This document shows positions 12,856 through 21,100 of a DNA stretch of 64,000 nt, piece after piece. Source of the DNA: Colletes latitarsis. Lineage: Eukaryota; Arthropoda; Insecta; Hymenoptera; Colletidae. Positions within the stretch are counted from its first letter, which is position 1, and the number at the start of each line of letters is the position of its first letter. Below the pieces are notes generated by a model. The model made no database searches. It was not told the DNA's origin and worked only from the letters and a program-made list of their open reading frames with translations. A program made the position numbers and the translations under genes. The stretch is from the NCBI RefSeq assembly GCF_051014445.1, contig NW_027488370.1, positions 16,740,001 through 16,804,000 of the forward strand. Direction: 5' to 3'.

Positions 12856-15800
12856 CCAGACATAACTTGCGTTATCCTCTAAAATATTGATCGAAACCAG
12901 GTTTAATCGACTATTTCAGTGTGGTACCACATTACTACGTGATCCAAAGCAGAAAAATACCCAGGGTCCGTGCAACAAGTATGTGAAGAATGCGAAAGTA
13001 TGTGTCTGATGAGGGCAAATCCCAGGACTAACCTAGACCTAACATGCGTTACCCTCTAAAATATTGATCGAAAACAGGTTTAATCGACTATTTCAGTGTG
13101 GTACCACATTACTGCGTGACCAAACCAGAAAAATACCCAGTATCTGTTCAACAAGTATGTGAAGAACGCGTAAATATGACCCTGATGAGGGCAAATCCCG
13201 GGACTAACCTAGACCTAACATGCGTTATCCTCAAAAATATTGATCGAAACCAGGCTTAATCGACTGCTTCAGTGTGGTACCACATTTCTACCTGATCCAA
13301 ACCAGAAAAATACCCAGGATCTGTTCAACAAGTATGTGAACAACGCGAAAATATGACCCTGATGAGGGCAAATCCCAGACCTATACCAGACCTAACTTTC
13401 GTTGTCCTCTAAAATATTGATGGAAACCAGGTTTAATTGACTGTTTCAGTGTGGTACCACATTACTACGTGATCCAATCCAGAAAAAGCCCTGGATCTAG
13501 CCATCAAGTATGTGAAATATGCGAAAGTACGAGCCTGATGAGAGCAAATCCCAGACCTAACCATGACATAACATGCGTTATTCTCTAAAATATTGATCGA
13601 AACCAGGTTTAATCGACTGTTTCAGTGTGGTACCACATTACTATGTGATCCAAACCAGAAAAAAACCCAGGATCTGTACAACAAGTATGTGAAGAATGCG
13701 AAAGTATGAGCCTGACGAGGGCAAATCCCGGACCTATCCCAGACATAACTTGCGTTATCCTCTAAAATATTGGTCGAAACCAGGTTTAATCGACTATTTC
13801 AGTGTGGTACCACATTACTACGTGATCCAAAGCAGAAAAATACCCAGGATCTGTTCAACAAGTATGTGAAGAACGCGGAAATATGACCCTGATGAGGGAA
13901 AACCCAGGGCCTAACCTAGACCTAACATGAGTTATCTTCAAAAATATTGACCGAAACCAGGTTTAATCGACTGTTTCAGTGTGGTACCACATTACTACCT
14001 GATCCAAACCAGAAAAATACCCAGGATCTTTTCAACAAGTATGTGAAGAACGCGAAAATATGACCCTGATGAGGGCAAATCCCAGACCTATACCAGACCT
14101 AACTTGCGTTGTCCTCTAAAATATTGATGGAAACCAGGTTTAATTGACTGTTTCAGTGTGGTACCACATTACTACGTGATCCAAAGCAGAAAAATACCCA
14201 GGATCTGTTCAACAAGTATGTGAAGAACGCGGAAATATGACCCTGATGAGGGAAAACCCAGGGCCTAACCTAGACCTAACATGAGTTATCTTCAAAAATA
14301 TTGACCGAAACCAGGTTTAATCGACTGTTTCAGTGTGGTACCACATTACTACCTGATCCAAACCAGAAAAATACCCAGGATCTGTTCATCAAGTATGTGA
14401 AAAACGCGAAACTATGAGCCTGATGAGGGCAAATCCCAGACCTATCCCAGACCCAACATGCGTTATCCTCTAAAACATTTATCAAGACCAGGTTTAATTG
14501 AATGTTTCAGTGTGGTACCACATTACTACGTGATCCAAACCACAGGAAACCCAGGATCCGTTCAACAAGTATGTGACGAATGCGAAAGTATGTGTCTGAT
14601 GAGGGCAAATCCCAGGCCTAACCTAGACCAAACATGCGTTATCCTCTAAAATATTGATCGAAACCAGGTTTAATGAACTGTTTCAGTGTGCTACCACATT
14701 ACTGCGTGATCCAAACCAGAAAAAACCCGGGATCCGTTCAACAAGTATGTGAAGAATGCGAAAGTATGAGCCTGACGAGGGCAAATCCCGGACCTATCCC
14801 AGACATAACTTGCGTTATCCTCTAAAATATTGGGCGAAACCAGGTTTAATCGACTATTTCAGTGTGGTACCACATTACTACGTGATCCAAACCAGAAAAA
14901 TACCCAGGATCTGTTCAACAGGTATGTGAAGAACGCGGAAATATGACCCTGATGAGGGCAAATCCCGGGCCTAATCTAGACCTAACATGAGTTATCCTCA
15001 AAAATATTGATCGAAACCAGGTTCAATCGACTGTTTCAGTGTGGTACCACATTACTACCTGATCCAAACCAGAAAAATACCCAGGATCTGTTTAACAAGT
15101 ATGTGAAGAACGTGAAAATATGACCCTGATGAGGGCAAATCCCAGACCTATACCAGACTTAACTTGCGTTGTCCTCTAAAATATTGATGGAAACCAGGTT
15201 TAATTGACTGTTTCTGTGTGGTACCACATTACTACGTGATCCAATCCAGAAAAAGCCCTGGATCTAGCCATCAAGTATGAGTAATATGCGAAAGTATGAG
15301 CCTGATGGGGGCAAATCCTAGACCTAACCCAGACCTAACATGCGTTATCCTCTAAAATATTTATCAAGACCAGGTTTAATTGAATGCTTCAGTGTGGTAC
15401 CACATTACTACGTGATCCAAACCTGAAAAAACCCAGGATCTGTTCAACAAGAATGTGGAGAATGCGAAAGTATGTGTCTGATGAGGGCAAATCCCAGGCC
15501 TAACCTAGACATACCATGCGCTATCCTCTAAAATATTGATCGAAACCAGGTTAAATGGACTGTTTCAGTGTGGTACCACATTACTACGTGATCCAAACCA
15601 GAAAAAACCCAGGATCTGTTCAACAAGTATGTGAAAAACGCGAAACTATGAGCCTGATGAGGGCAAATCCCAGACCTATCCCAGACCTAACATGCGTTAT
15701 CCTCTAAAGTATTTATCAAGACCAGGTTTAATTGAATGTTTCAGTGTGGTACCACATTACTACGTGATCAAAACCACAAAAAACACAGGATCCGTTCAAC

Positions 15801-16041
15801 AAGTATGTGACGAATGCGAAAGTATGTGTCTGATGAGGGAAAATCCCAGGCCTAACCTAGACCTAACATGCGTTATCCTCTAAAATATTGATCGAAACCA
15901 GGTTTAATGGACTGTTTCAGTGTGCTACCACATTACTACCTGATCCAAACCAGAAAAATACCCAGGATCTGTTCAACAAGTATGTGAAGAACGCGAAAAT
16001 ATGACCCTGATGAGGGCAAATCCCAGACCTATACCAGACAT

Positions 16042-16044
<3 letters not shown>
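12856..16044 (+). repeat. 18-monomer HOR unit to the left of the retroelement
   Basis: Diagnostic variants such as CCAGGGTCCGTGCAAC at 12,961 recur at 18,276. Subtracting the retroelement and its target duplication leaves about 3,178 bp, or 18 monomers. The same order of variants (the GGGCGAAACC monomer at 14,831, matched at 20,321 and 23,498) confirms the unit, although the right-hand copies carry one extra monomer. The insertion therefore lies close to the junction between HOR copies. Confidence 0.75.
16034..16044. repeat. Left target-site duplication of the retroelement
   Basis: CCAGACATAAC (plus TT if two of the following T residues belong to the target) lies immediately before the T30 run and is repeated exactly at 18,171. 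The base before it differs (A here, C on the right), which sets the duplication at 11-13 bp. The satellite is repetitive, so the match is only suggestive alone, but monomer phase is restored exactly across the insert. Confidence 0.8.

Positions 16045-16074
<30 letters not shown>
16045..16074 (-). other. Poly(A) tail of the retroelement (T30 on the plus strand)
   Basis: An uninterrupted run of 30 T residues on the plus strand marks the 3' end of the element; the first two may belong to the satellite target (AACTTGCG). No AATAAA-type signal is visible just upstream in the element's sense strand. An unbroken homopolymer of this length supports a young insertion. Confidence 0.93.
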
Positions 16075-16098
16075 CGTGGGGAAAATCTTCGAAAGACT

Positions 16099-16130
16099 CC
16101 CTCCCACCTCCTTGGGGAGAGGTGGGAGGG
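16099..16130 (-). other. 3'-terminal hairpin (12-bp stem, 8-nt loop)
   Basis: CCCTCCCACCTC at 16,099-16,110 pairs perfectly with GAGGTGGGAGGG at 16,119-16,130. It starts 25 nt from the poly(A), where a reverse-transcriptase recognition structure would be expected. Confidence 0.85.
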
Positions 16131-16214
16131 GTGTGTGGGATTCCCCGCGCCCGGACAACGACAGGCGCGGGACCTACCCACTAAAAACCCCACGGTGACC
16201 CTTCGGCACGCTTT

Positions 16215-16260
16215 GGGAGGATACCGGGAATCGCTCGAAGCATTCTTCCGGTATCCTCCC
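16215..16260 (-). other. 3' UTR hairpin (13-bp stem)
   Basis: GGGAGGATACCGG at 16,215-16,227 is the exact reverse complement of 16,248-16,260, with a 20-nt loop. Confidence 0.85.
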
Positions 16261-16326
16261 CGTGCCCGCGCTTTCGCGCCCATCCCCCGGGGGGACAATC
16301 GGTCCCCCCAGTAGACACACTGCCTC

Positions 16327-16363
16327 ATAGCGGCGGGACGGTGCCACTCCATCCCGCCGCTAT
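16327..16363 (-). other. 3' UTR hairpin (12-bp stem)
   Basis: ATAGCGGCGGGA at 16,327-16,338 pairs perfectly with 16,352-16,363 across a 13-nt loop. Confidence 0.85.
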
Positions 16364-16432
16364 CCGTCCCGGGGCCGCGTTTAGTGGCGGCTGCGAGCCG
16401 CAACTCGCAAGCGCCCGCGACCCCGTTTCCAC

Positions 16433-16476
16433 CCCTCGGCGGCCGGGCGTTCACGGCCGCACCAGACCGCCGAGGG
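16433..16476 (-). other. 3' UTR hairpin (10-bp stem)
   Basis: CCCTCGGCGG at 16,433-16,442 pairs with CCGCCGAGGG at 16,467-16,476 across 24 nt. Confidence 0.8.
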
Positions 16477-16489
16477 TGCCTCCCCTTGC

Positions 16490-16534
16490 GTCGGACCGGT
16501 AGGGGGAGGCACTCCTACCCCCAACCGGTCCGAC
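16490..16534 (-). other. 3' UTR hairpin (11 + 5 bp stem)
   Basis: GTCGGACCGGT at 16,490-16,500 pairs with ACCGGTCCGAC at 16,524-16,534. After one A-A mismatch the stem continues with GGGGG against CCCCC. Confidence 0.85.
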
Positions 16535-16588
16535 CCTGCGCCGCCTGGCGGGAGGAGGGTCCCCTCAGGACCCCCCTCCCAGCCTAGG

Positions 16589-18178
16589 TCATCCGCCACG
16601 CCGAGGCGGCCGCCCGCGACGCCTCGCGACCGGGCGACGACCTCGGGCCACCGCACGAGCGCGAGCTTCAGCGCGCCGCTGAAGCTCGCGTTCCCTCCCC
16701 GCGGCCTCCTTCTGCAGCATTACGTTCTCGCAGAAGGAGGCCACGGCCCTCCACTTGTCCTCGCTGCCGATCATGGCGCGCACCACGCCCGGCAGCGAGA
16801 CATCCCGCCCGACGACGCCGACCAGGACACGGCGCTCCCCCTCCCACGCGGGGCATACCTCCAGGGTATGATCCGCCGTGTCCTGCTCAGCGTCGCAGTG
16901 GCAGCAACGCGCCGTCGGCTCCTTCCCTATCCGGCACAGGTATCTTCCGAAGCTGCCATGGCCGGAAAATACCTGTGCCATCCGGTAGGTGAGGCCGCCA
17001 TGGCCTCTGTCCAGCCACTCCTTCAGGAGTGGCCGAACCGCCCCGACAGTCCGGTGCCCCGCGGTTGGCAGAGCCAGCCGCTCCTGCCACGCGAGCAACA
17101 CGGACTGCCGGGCCTGGCGCTTCAAATCGCCCCAAGCAGGTTCCTGCCCGCCCGGGACCGCCCCCACCCCCGCGCGACGGTCGACGCGGTGCCGGTACAT
17201 CACCGCGTGCGACCGCGCGAGCAGGTCCATGGGCGGCATCCCCGCTAGAACCGTCGCCGCCTCATGTGACATGGTCCGATACCCGCGGACGACCCTGAGC
17301 GCCATGCGCCTCTGCACCCGACGCAGCATAGTCATGCTGCGCCGGGAGGCAGCCAGGTCGTCCGCCCAGACGGGGGCCCCGTATAGGGCCACCGACTGGA
17401 CCATTGCCACATAGAGGCGACGAACTCGGCCTGCCGGGCCCCCCAGGTTGGGCAGGATCCGGCCCAGAGCCGCAACCATCCTATCCAACCGGGGGACCAG
17501 GCAGCGGAAATGCTCCTCGAAACGCCAGTGGCTATCGAGGATCAGCCCTAGATACCTGATCTGGGGCTTCACCTCGATGTCAGCCCCACCCACCCGGATC
17601 AGAGGGGGTGGCGGATCCTGCCGAGGTGAATGAAACGCAATCACCTCGGTCTTATGGACCGCCACCGTCATCCCCATTCCCCTGATCCGGTCGACGACGC
17701 GTTGCGACCCCTCCTCCGCGCGACGCATGGCCCTCCCCCAGTGCGCCCCGACGGCCAGCACCAGTGTGTCATCCGCATAACACACCGTGCTGACGCCGTC
17801 GGGGAGGCCGGCCCGCAACACCGAGTCGTACGCGATGTTCCACAGGAGTGGCCCGAGGACCGACCCCTGCGGAACACCGCAGTACACCTCCCTCCGCATA
17901 TCACCATCCCGGCCCGGATACTCGATCCACCTGCCGCGGAGATAATCCCCGACGACCGCCCTGAGACAAGGGGGGACTCGATGATATTCGAGTCCCCTCC
18001 TTATCTCTTCCCAGGGGAGGGTGTTAAAGGCATTGGCAATATCCAAGGATATTGCCAATGCCACCCCTCCCCGGGAGACGGCCGCCTCCGAGAGGGCCCT
18101 CACACGACCTATCGCGTCGATAGTCGATCGGCCCCCCCGGAAACCGAACTGGCAGTCGGCCAGACCGATCCCAGACAT
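16589..18178 (-). CDS. Truncated ORF2: reverse transcriptase core and CCHC knuckle, R1-clade retrotransposon
   Basis: This 529-codon frame copies element RNA into DNA at the target in the intact family. Going from the N terminus: QFGFRGGRST (residues 10-19); RT motif A LDIANAF with catalytic Asp46; motif B GVPQGSVLGP (101-110); motif C YADD (134-137); a motif E-like RYLGLILD; YGAPVW in the thumb or connector; a zinc knuckle CX2CX8HX4C at about 425-442; and a very Arg-rich tail. The first ATG and about three codons come from the satellite target duplication, so this start is accidental; the true protein began far upstream with an endonuclease domain that is missing here. Codon use is strongly GC-rich, unlike the flanking satellite. 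No internal stop or frameshift is present. The three catalytic Asp residues remain, but without endonuclease and RT fingers activity is not expected. R1-like clade membership is confident; the exact family is open. Confidence 0.92.
   Translation of the reverse strand: MSGIGLADCQFGFRGGRSTIDAIGRVRALSEAAVSRGGVALAISLDIANAFNTLPWEEIRRGLEYHRVPPCLRAVVGDYLRGRWIEYPGRDGDMRREVYCGVPQGSVLGPLLWNIAYDSVLRAGLPDGVSTVCYADDTLVLAVGAHWGRAMRRAEEGSQRVVDRIRGMGMTVAVHKTEVIAFHSPRQDPPPPLIRVGGADIEVKPQIRYLGLILDSHWRFEEHFRCLVPRLDRMVAALGRILPNLGGPAGRVRRLYVAMVQSVALYGAPVWADDLAASRRSMTMLRRVQRRMALRVVRGYRTMSHEAATVLAGMPPMDLLARSHAVMYRHRVDRRAGVGAVPGGQEPAWGDLKRQARQSVLLAWQERLALPTAGHRTVGAVRPLLKEWLDRGHGGLTYRMAQVFSGHGSFGRYLCRIGKEPTARCCHCDAEQDTADHTLEVCPAWEGERRVLVGVVGRDVSLPGVVRAMIGSEDKWRAVASFCENVMLQKEAAGRERELQRRAEARARAVARGRRPVARRRGRPPRRGG
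16660..16690 (-). other. Hairpin within ORF2 (14-bp stem, 3-nt loop)
   Basis: CGCGAGCTTCAGCG at 16,660-16,673 pairs exactly with 16,677-16,690. It lies in the codons for the Arg/Ala-rich C-terminal tail. Confidence 0.88.
16703..16742 (-). other. Hairpin within ORF2 (13-bp stem)
   Basis: GGCCTCCTTCTGC at 16,703-16,715 pairs with GCAGAAGGAGGCC at 16,730-16,742 across 14 nt, in the codons for the region after the zinc knuckle. Confidence 0.88.
16760..16799 (-). other. Hairpin within ORF2 (10-bp stem)
   Basis: CTCGCTGCCG at 16,760-16,769 pairs with CGGCAGCGAG at 16,790-16,799. Confidence 0.85.
16823..16885 (-). other. Nested hairpin at the zinc-knuckle codons (12 + 6 bp)
   Basis: CAGGACACGGCG at 16,823-16,834 pairs with 16,874-16,885. 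Inside it CATACC at 16,854-16,859 pairs with GGTATG at 16,865-16,870. The structure covers codons of and just after the CCHC knuckle. Confidence 0.85.
16933..16979 (-). other. Hairpin within ORF2 (11-bp stem, extended to 16 of 17)
   Basis: GGCACAGGTAT at 16,933-16,943 pairs with 16,969-16,979. Extending inwards gives 16 of 17 paired positions (16,933-16,949 against 16,963-16,979). Confidence 0.82.
17171..17219 (-). other. Bulged long hairpin within ORF2 (about 18 bp)
   Basis: The arms 17,171-17,191 and 17,201-17,219 pair as 8 + 5 + 5 bp with small bulges around a 9-nt loop (CCGGTACAT). Confidence 0.75.
17746..17804 (-). other. Hairpin presenting the YADD codons (10 + 6 + 6 bp)
   Basis: CCCCGACGGC at 17,746-17,755 pairs with GCCGTCGGGG at 17,795-17,804. 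CAGCAC (17,756-17,761) pairs with GTGCTG (17,787-17,792) and GTGTGT (17,764-17,769) with ACACAC (17,780-17,785). Most of the YADD codons (17,768-17,779) fall in the 10-nt apical loop. Confidence 0.82.
17972..17997 (-). other. Hairpin within ORF2 (10-bp stem, 6-nt loop)
   Basis: GGGGACTCGA at 17,972-17,981 pairs with TCGAGTCCCC at 17,988-17,997, just downstream (in sense) of RT motif A. Confidence 0.85.
18029..18062 (-). other. 16-bp hairpin over RT motif A codons
   Basis: The 16-nt arms at 18,029-18,044 and 18,047-18,062 are perfect reverse complements separated by two A residues. The segment encodes residues ALAISLDIANA, including catalytic Asp46. Locally it uses AT-richer codons (TTG, ATA, GCA, AAT) that match across the two arms, in an otherwise GC-rich frame. 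Confidence 0.9.
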
Positions 18179-18181
18179 AAC
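18171..18181. repeat. Right target-site duplication of the retroelement
   Basis: CCAGACATAAC is repeated from 16,034, then followed by TTGCGTTATCC, the normal satellite continuation. The few bases before it (GACCGAT) could be element or satellite, since GGACCGATCCCAGAC also occurs in a satellite monomer near 2,991. The 5' junction is therefore certain only to within about 8 bp. Confidence 0.8.
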
Positions 18182-21100
18182 TTGCGTTATCCTCTAAAAT
18201 ATTGATCGAAACCAGGTTTAATCGACTATTTCAGTGTGGTACCACATTACTACGTGATCCAAAGCAGAAAAATACCCAGGGTCCGTGCAACAAGTATGTG
18301 AAGAATGCGAAAGTATGTGTCTGATGAGGGCAAATCCCAGGACTAACCTAGACCTAACATGCGTTACCCTCTAAAATATTGATCGAAAACAGGTTTAATC
18401 GACTATTTCAGTGTGGTACCACATTACTGCGTGACCAAACCAGAAAAATACCCAGTATCTGTTCAACAAGTATGTGAAGAACGCGTAAATATGACCCTGA
18501 TGAGGGCAAATCCCGGGACTAACCTAGACCTAACATGCGTTATCCTCAAAAATATTGATCGAAACCAGGCTTAATCGACTGCTTCAGTGTGGTACCACAT
18601 TTCTACCTGATCCAAACCAGAAAAATACCCAGGATCTGTTCAACAAGTATGTGAACAACGCGAAAATATGACCCTGATGGGGGCAAATCCCAGACCTATA
18701 CCAGACCTAACTTGCGTTGTCCTCTAAAATATTGATGGAAACCAGGTTTAATTGACTGTTTCAGTGTGGTACCACATTACTACGTGATCCAATCCAGAAA
18801 AAGCCCTGGATCTAGCTATCAAGTATGTGAAATATGCGAAAGTACGAGCCTGATGAGAGCAAATCCCAGACCTAATCATGACATAACATGCGTTATTCTC
18901 TAAAATATTGATCGAAACCAGGTTTAATCGACTGTTTCAGTGTGGTACCACATTACTATGTGATCCAAACCAGAAAAAAACCCAGGATCTGTACAACAAG
19001 TATGTGAAGAATGCGAAAGTATGAGCCTGACGAGGGCAAATCCCGGACCTATCCCAGACATAACTTGCGTTATCCTCTAAAATATTGGTCGAAACCAGGT
19101 TTAATCGACTATTTCAGTGTGGTACCACATTGCTACGTGATCCAAAGCAGAAAAATACCCAGGATCTGTTCAACAAGTATGTGAAGAACGCGGAAATATG
19201 ACCCTGATGAGGGAAAACCCAGGGCCTAACCTAGACCTAACATGAGTTATCTTCAAAAATATTGATCGAAACCAGGTTCAATCGACTGTTTCAGTGTGGT
19301 ACCACATTTCTACCTGATCCAAACCAGAAAAATACCCAGGATCTGTTCAACAAGTATGTGAAGAACGCGAAAGTATGTGTCTGATGAGGGCAAATCCCAG
19401 GACTAACCTAGACCTAACATGCGTTACCCTCTAAAATATTGATCGAAAACAGGTTTAATCGACTATTTCAGTGTGGTACCACATTACTGCGTGACCAAAC
19501 CAGAAAAATACCCAGTATCTGTTCAACAAGTATGTGAAGAACGCGTAAATATGACCCTGATGAGGGCAAATCCCGGGACTAACCTAGACCTAACATGCGT
19601 TATCCTCAAAAATATTGATCGAAACCAGGCTTAATCGACTGCTTCAGTGTGGTACCACATTTCTACCTGATCCAAACCAGAAAAATACCCAGGATCTGTA
19701 CAACAAGTATGTGAAGAATGCGAAAGTATGAGCCTGACGAGGGCAAATCCCGGACCTATCCCAGACATAACTTGCGTTATTCTCTAAAATATTGATCGAA
19801 ACCAGGTTTAATGGACTGTTTCAGTGTGGTACCACATTACTACGTGATCCAAACCAGAAAAAACCCAGGATCTGTTCATCAAGTATGTGAAAAACGCGAA
19901 ACTATGAGCCTGATGATGGCAAATCCCAGACCTATCCCAGACCCAACATGCGTTATCCTCTAAAACATTTATCAAGACCAGGTTTAATTGAATGTTTCAG
20001 TGTGGTACCACATTACTACGTGATCCAAACCACAGGAAACTCAGGATCCGTTCAACAAGTATGTGACGAATGCGTAAGTATGTGTCTGATGAGGGCAAAT
20101 CCCAGGCCTAACCTAGACCAAACATGCGTTATCCTCTAAAATATTGATCGAAACCAGGTTTAATGAACTCTTTCAGTGTGCTACCACATTACTGCGTGAT
20201 CCAAACCAGAAAAAACCCGGGATCCGTTCAACAAGTATGTGAAGAATGCGAAAGTATGAGCCTGACGAGGGCAAATCCCGGACCTATCCCAGACATAACT
20301 TGCGTTATCCTCTAAAATATTGGGCGAAACCAGGTTTAATCGACTATTTCAGTGTGGTACCACATTACTACGTGATCCAAACCAGAAAAATACCCAGGAT
20401 CTGTTCAACAGGTATGTGAAGAACGCGGAAATATGTCCCTGATGAGGGCAAATCCCGGGCCTAATCTAGACCTAACATGAGTTATCCTCAAAAATATTGA
20501 TCGAAACCAGGTTCAATCGACTGTTTCAGTGTGGTACCACATTACTACCTGATCCAAACCAGAAAAATACCCAGGATCTGTTCAACAAGTATGTGAAGAA
20601 CGCGAAAATATGACCCTGATGAGGGCAAATCCCAGACCTATACCAGACCTAACTTGCGTTGTCCTCTAAAATATTGATGGAAACCAGGTTTAATTGACTG
20701 TTTCAGTGTGGTACCACATTGCTACGTGATCCAAACCAGAAAAATACCCAGGATCTGTTCAACAGGTATGTGAAGAACGCGGAAATATGACCCTGATGAG
20801 GGCAAATCCCGGGCCTAATCTAGACCTAACATGAGTTATCCTCAAAAATATTGATCGAAACCAGGTTCAATCGACTGTTTCTGTGTGGTACCACATTACT
20901 ACGTGATCCAATCCAGAAAAAGCCCTGGATCTAGCCATCAAGTATGAGTAATATGCGAAAGTATGAGCCTGATGAGGGCAAATCCTAGACCTAACCCGGA
21001 CCTAACATGCGTTATCCTCTAAAATATTTATCAAGACCAGGTTTAATTGAATGCTTCAGTGTGGTACCACATTACTACGTGATCCAAACCTGAAAAAACC

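Larger units (their letters stand above)
1..16044 (+). repeat. Satellite array, left block (about 176-bp monomers)
   Basis: Head-to-tail monomers of 176-177 bp, all in one orientation, fill this block. Each monomer reads, in order: an AT-rich start (AAAATATTGATCGAAACCAG), GTTTAAT, a TGTGGTACCACA palindrome, ATTACTACGTGATCCAAACC, an A-run with CCCAGGATCTG, AAGTATGTGAAGAA, CTGATGAGGGCAAATCCC, a short internal repeat and a TTGCGTT or ATGCGTT junction. Several subfamilies are interspersed, for example GATCTGTTCAACAAG versus GATCTAGCCATCAAG or AATCTGGCCACCAAG. A block at 4,591-5,055 recurs at 7,491-7,955 and one near 5,061-5,450 recurs near 8,313-8,700. Open frames of 60-70 codons here are by-products of the repeat and are not called as genes. 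Confidence 0.97.
16075..16588 (-). other. 3' UTR of the retroelement, a chain of hairpins
   Basis: This non-coding region lies between the ORF2 stop and the poly(A). It holds successive inverted repeats: 16,099-16,130, 16,135-16,181 (a 5-bp outer plus an 8-bp inner stem), 16,215-16,260, 16,289-16,309 (8 bp), 16,327-16,363, 16,387-16,401 (6 bp), 16,433-16,476 and 16,490-16,534. In related elements the 3' end of the RNA is recognised by the reverse transcriptase to start first-strand synthesis, so some of these stems may be recognition structures. That is inference. Open frames across this region on either strand have no recognisable domain. Confidence 0.85.
16045..18170 (-). mobile_element. 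5'-truncated R1-clade non-LTR retrotransposon
   Basis: A GC-rich insertion of about 2.13 kb interrupts the satellite. On the minus strand it runs from a truncated 5' end inside the reverse transcriptase domain, through a stop codon and a roughly 0.5-kb 3' UTR, to an A30 tail. It has no LTRs. 5' truncation, a poly(A) tail and a short target-site duplication together are the signature of target-primed reverse transcription. ORF1, the apurinic-type endonuclease and the N-terminal RT fingers are missing. The open frame has no stop or frameshift, so the insertion looks recent. R1-clade assignment rests on the RT motifs and the C-terminal CCHC knuckle; exact family (R1, TRAS, SART, Waldo or another) cannot be decided without a search. 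Confidence 0.93.

Noticed and set aside
7..15883. Many 60-72-codon open frames in the left satellite block (e.g. 7-198, 825-1013, 4418-4633, 14458-14649)
   Set aside because: They all derive from the same monomer read in one phase and end because 176 bp shifts the frame. They appear wherever the same subfamily occurs, with no start context, domain or frame conservation beyond the repeat.
16045..16074. T30 run as a simple-sequence repeat or sequencing artefact
   Set aside because: Its position, exactly between the target duplication and the element's 3' UTR, fits a genuine poly(A) tail, although its exact length may be uncertain.
16029..16656. Open frames of 91-141 codons in the retroelement 3' UTR
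   Set aside because: They are GC-rich chance frames, one translating the poly(A)/T tract as a Lys run, and lie downstream of the ORF2 stop.
16668..17907. Other frames inside ORF2 on both strands
   Set aside because: They are shadows of the 529-codon RT frame, which has the motifs in order.
17630..18205. 191-codon plus-strand open frame opposite the RT
   Set aside because: It is the GC-rich antisense shadow of ORF2, has no recognisable domain, and runs into satellite sequence at its end.
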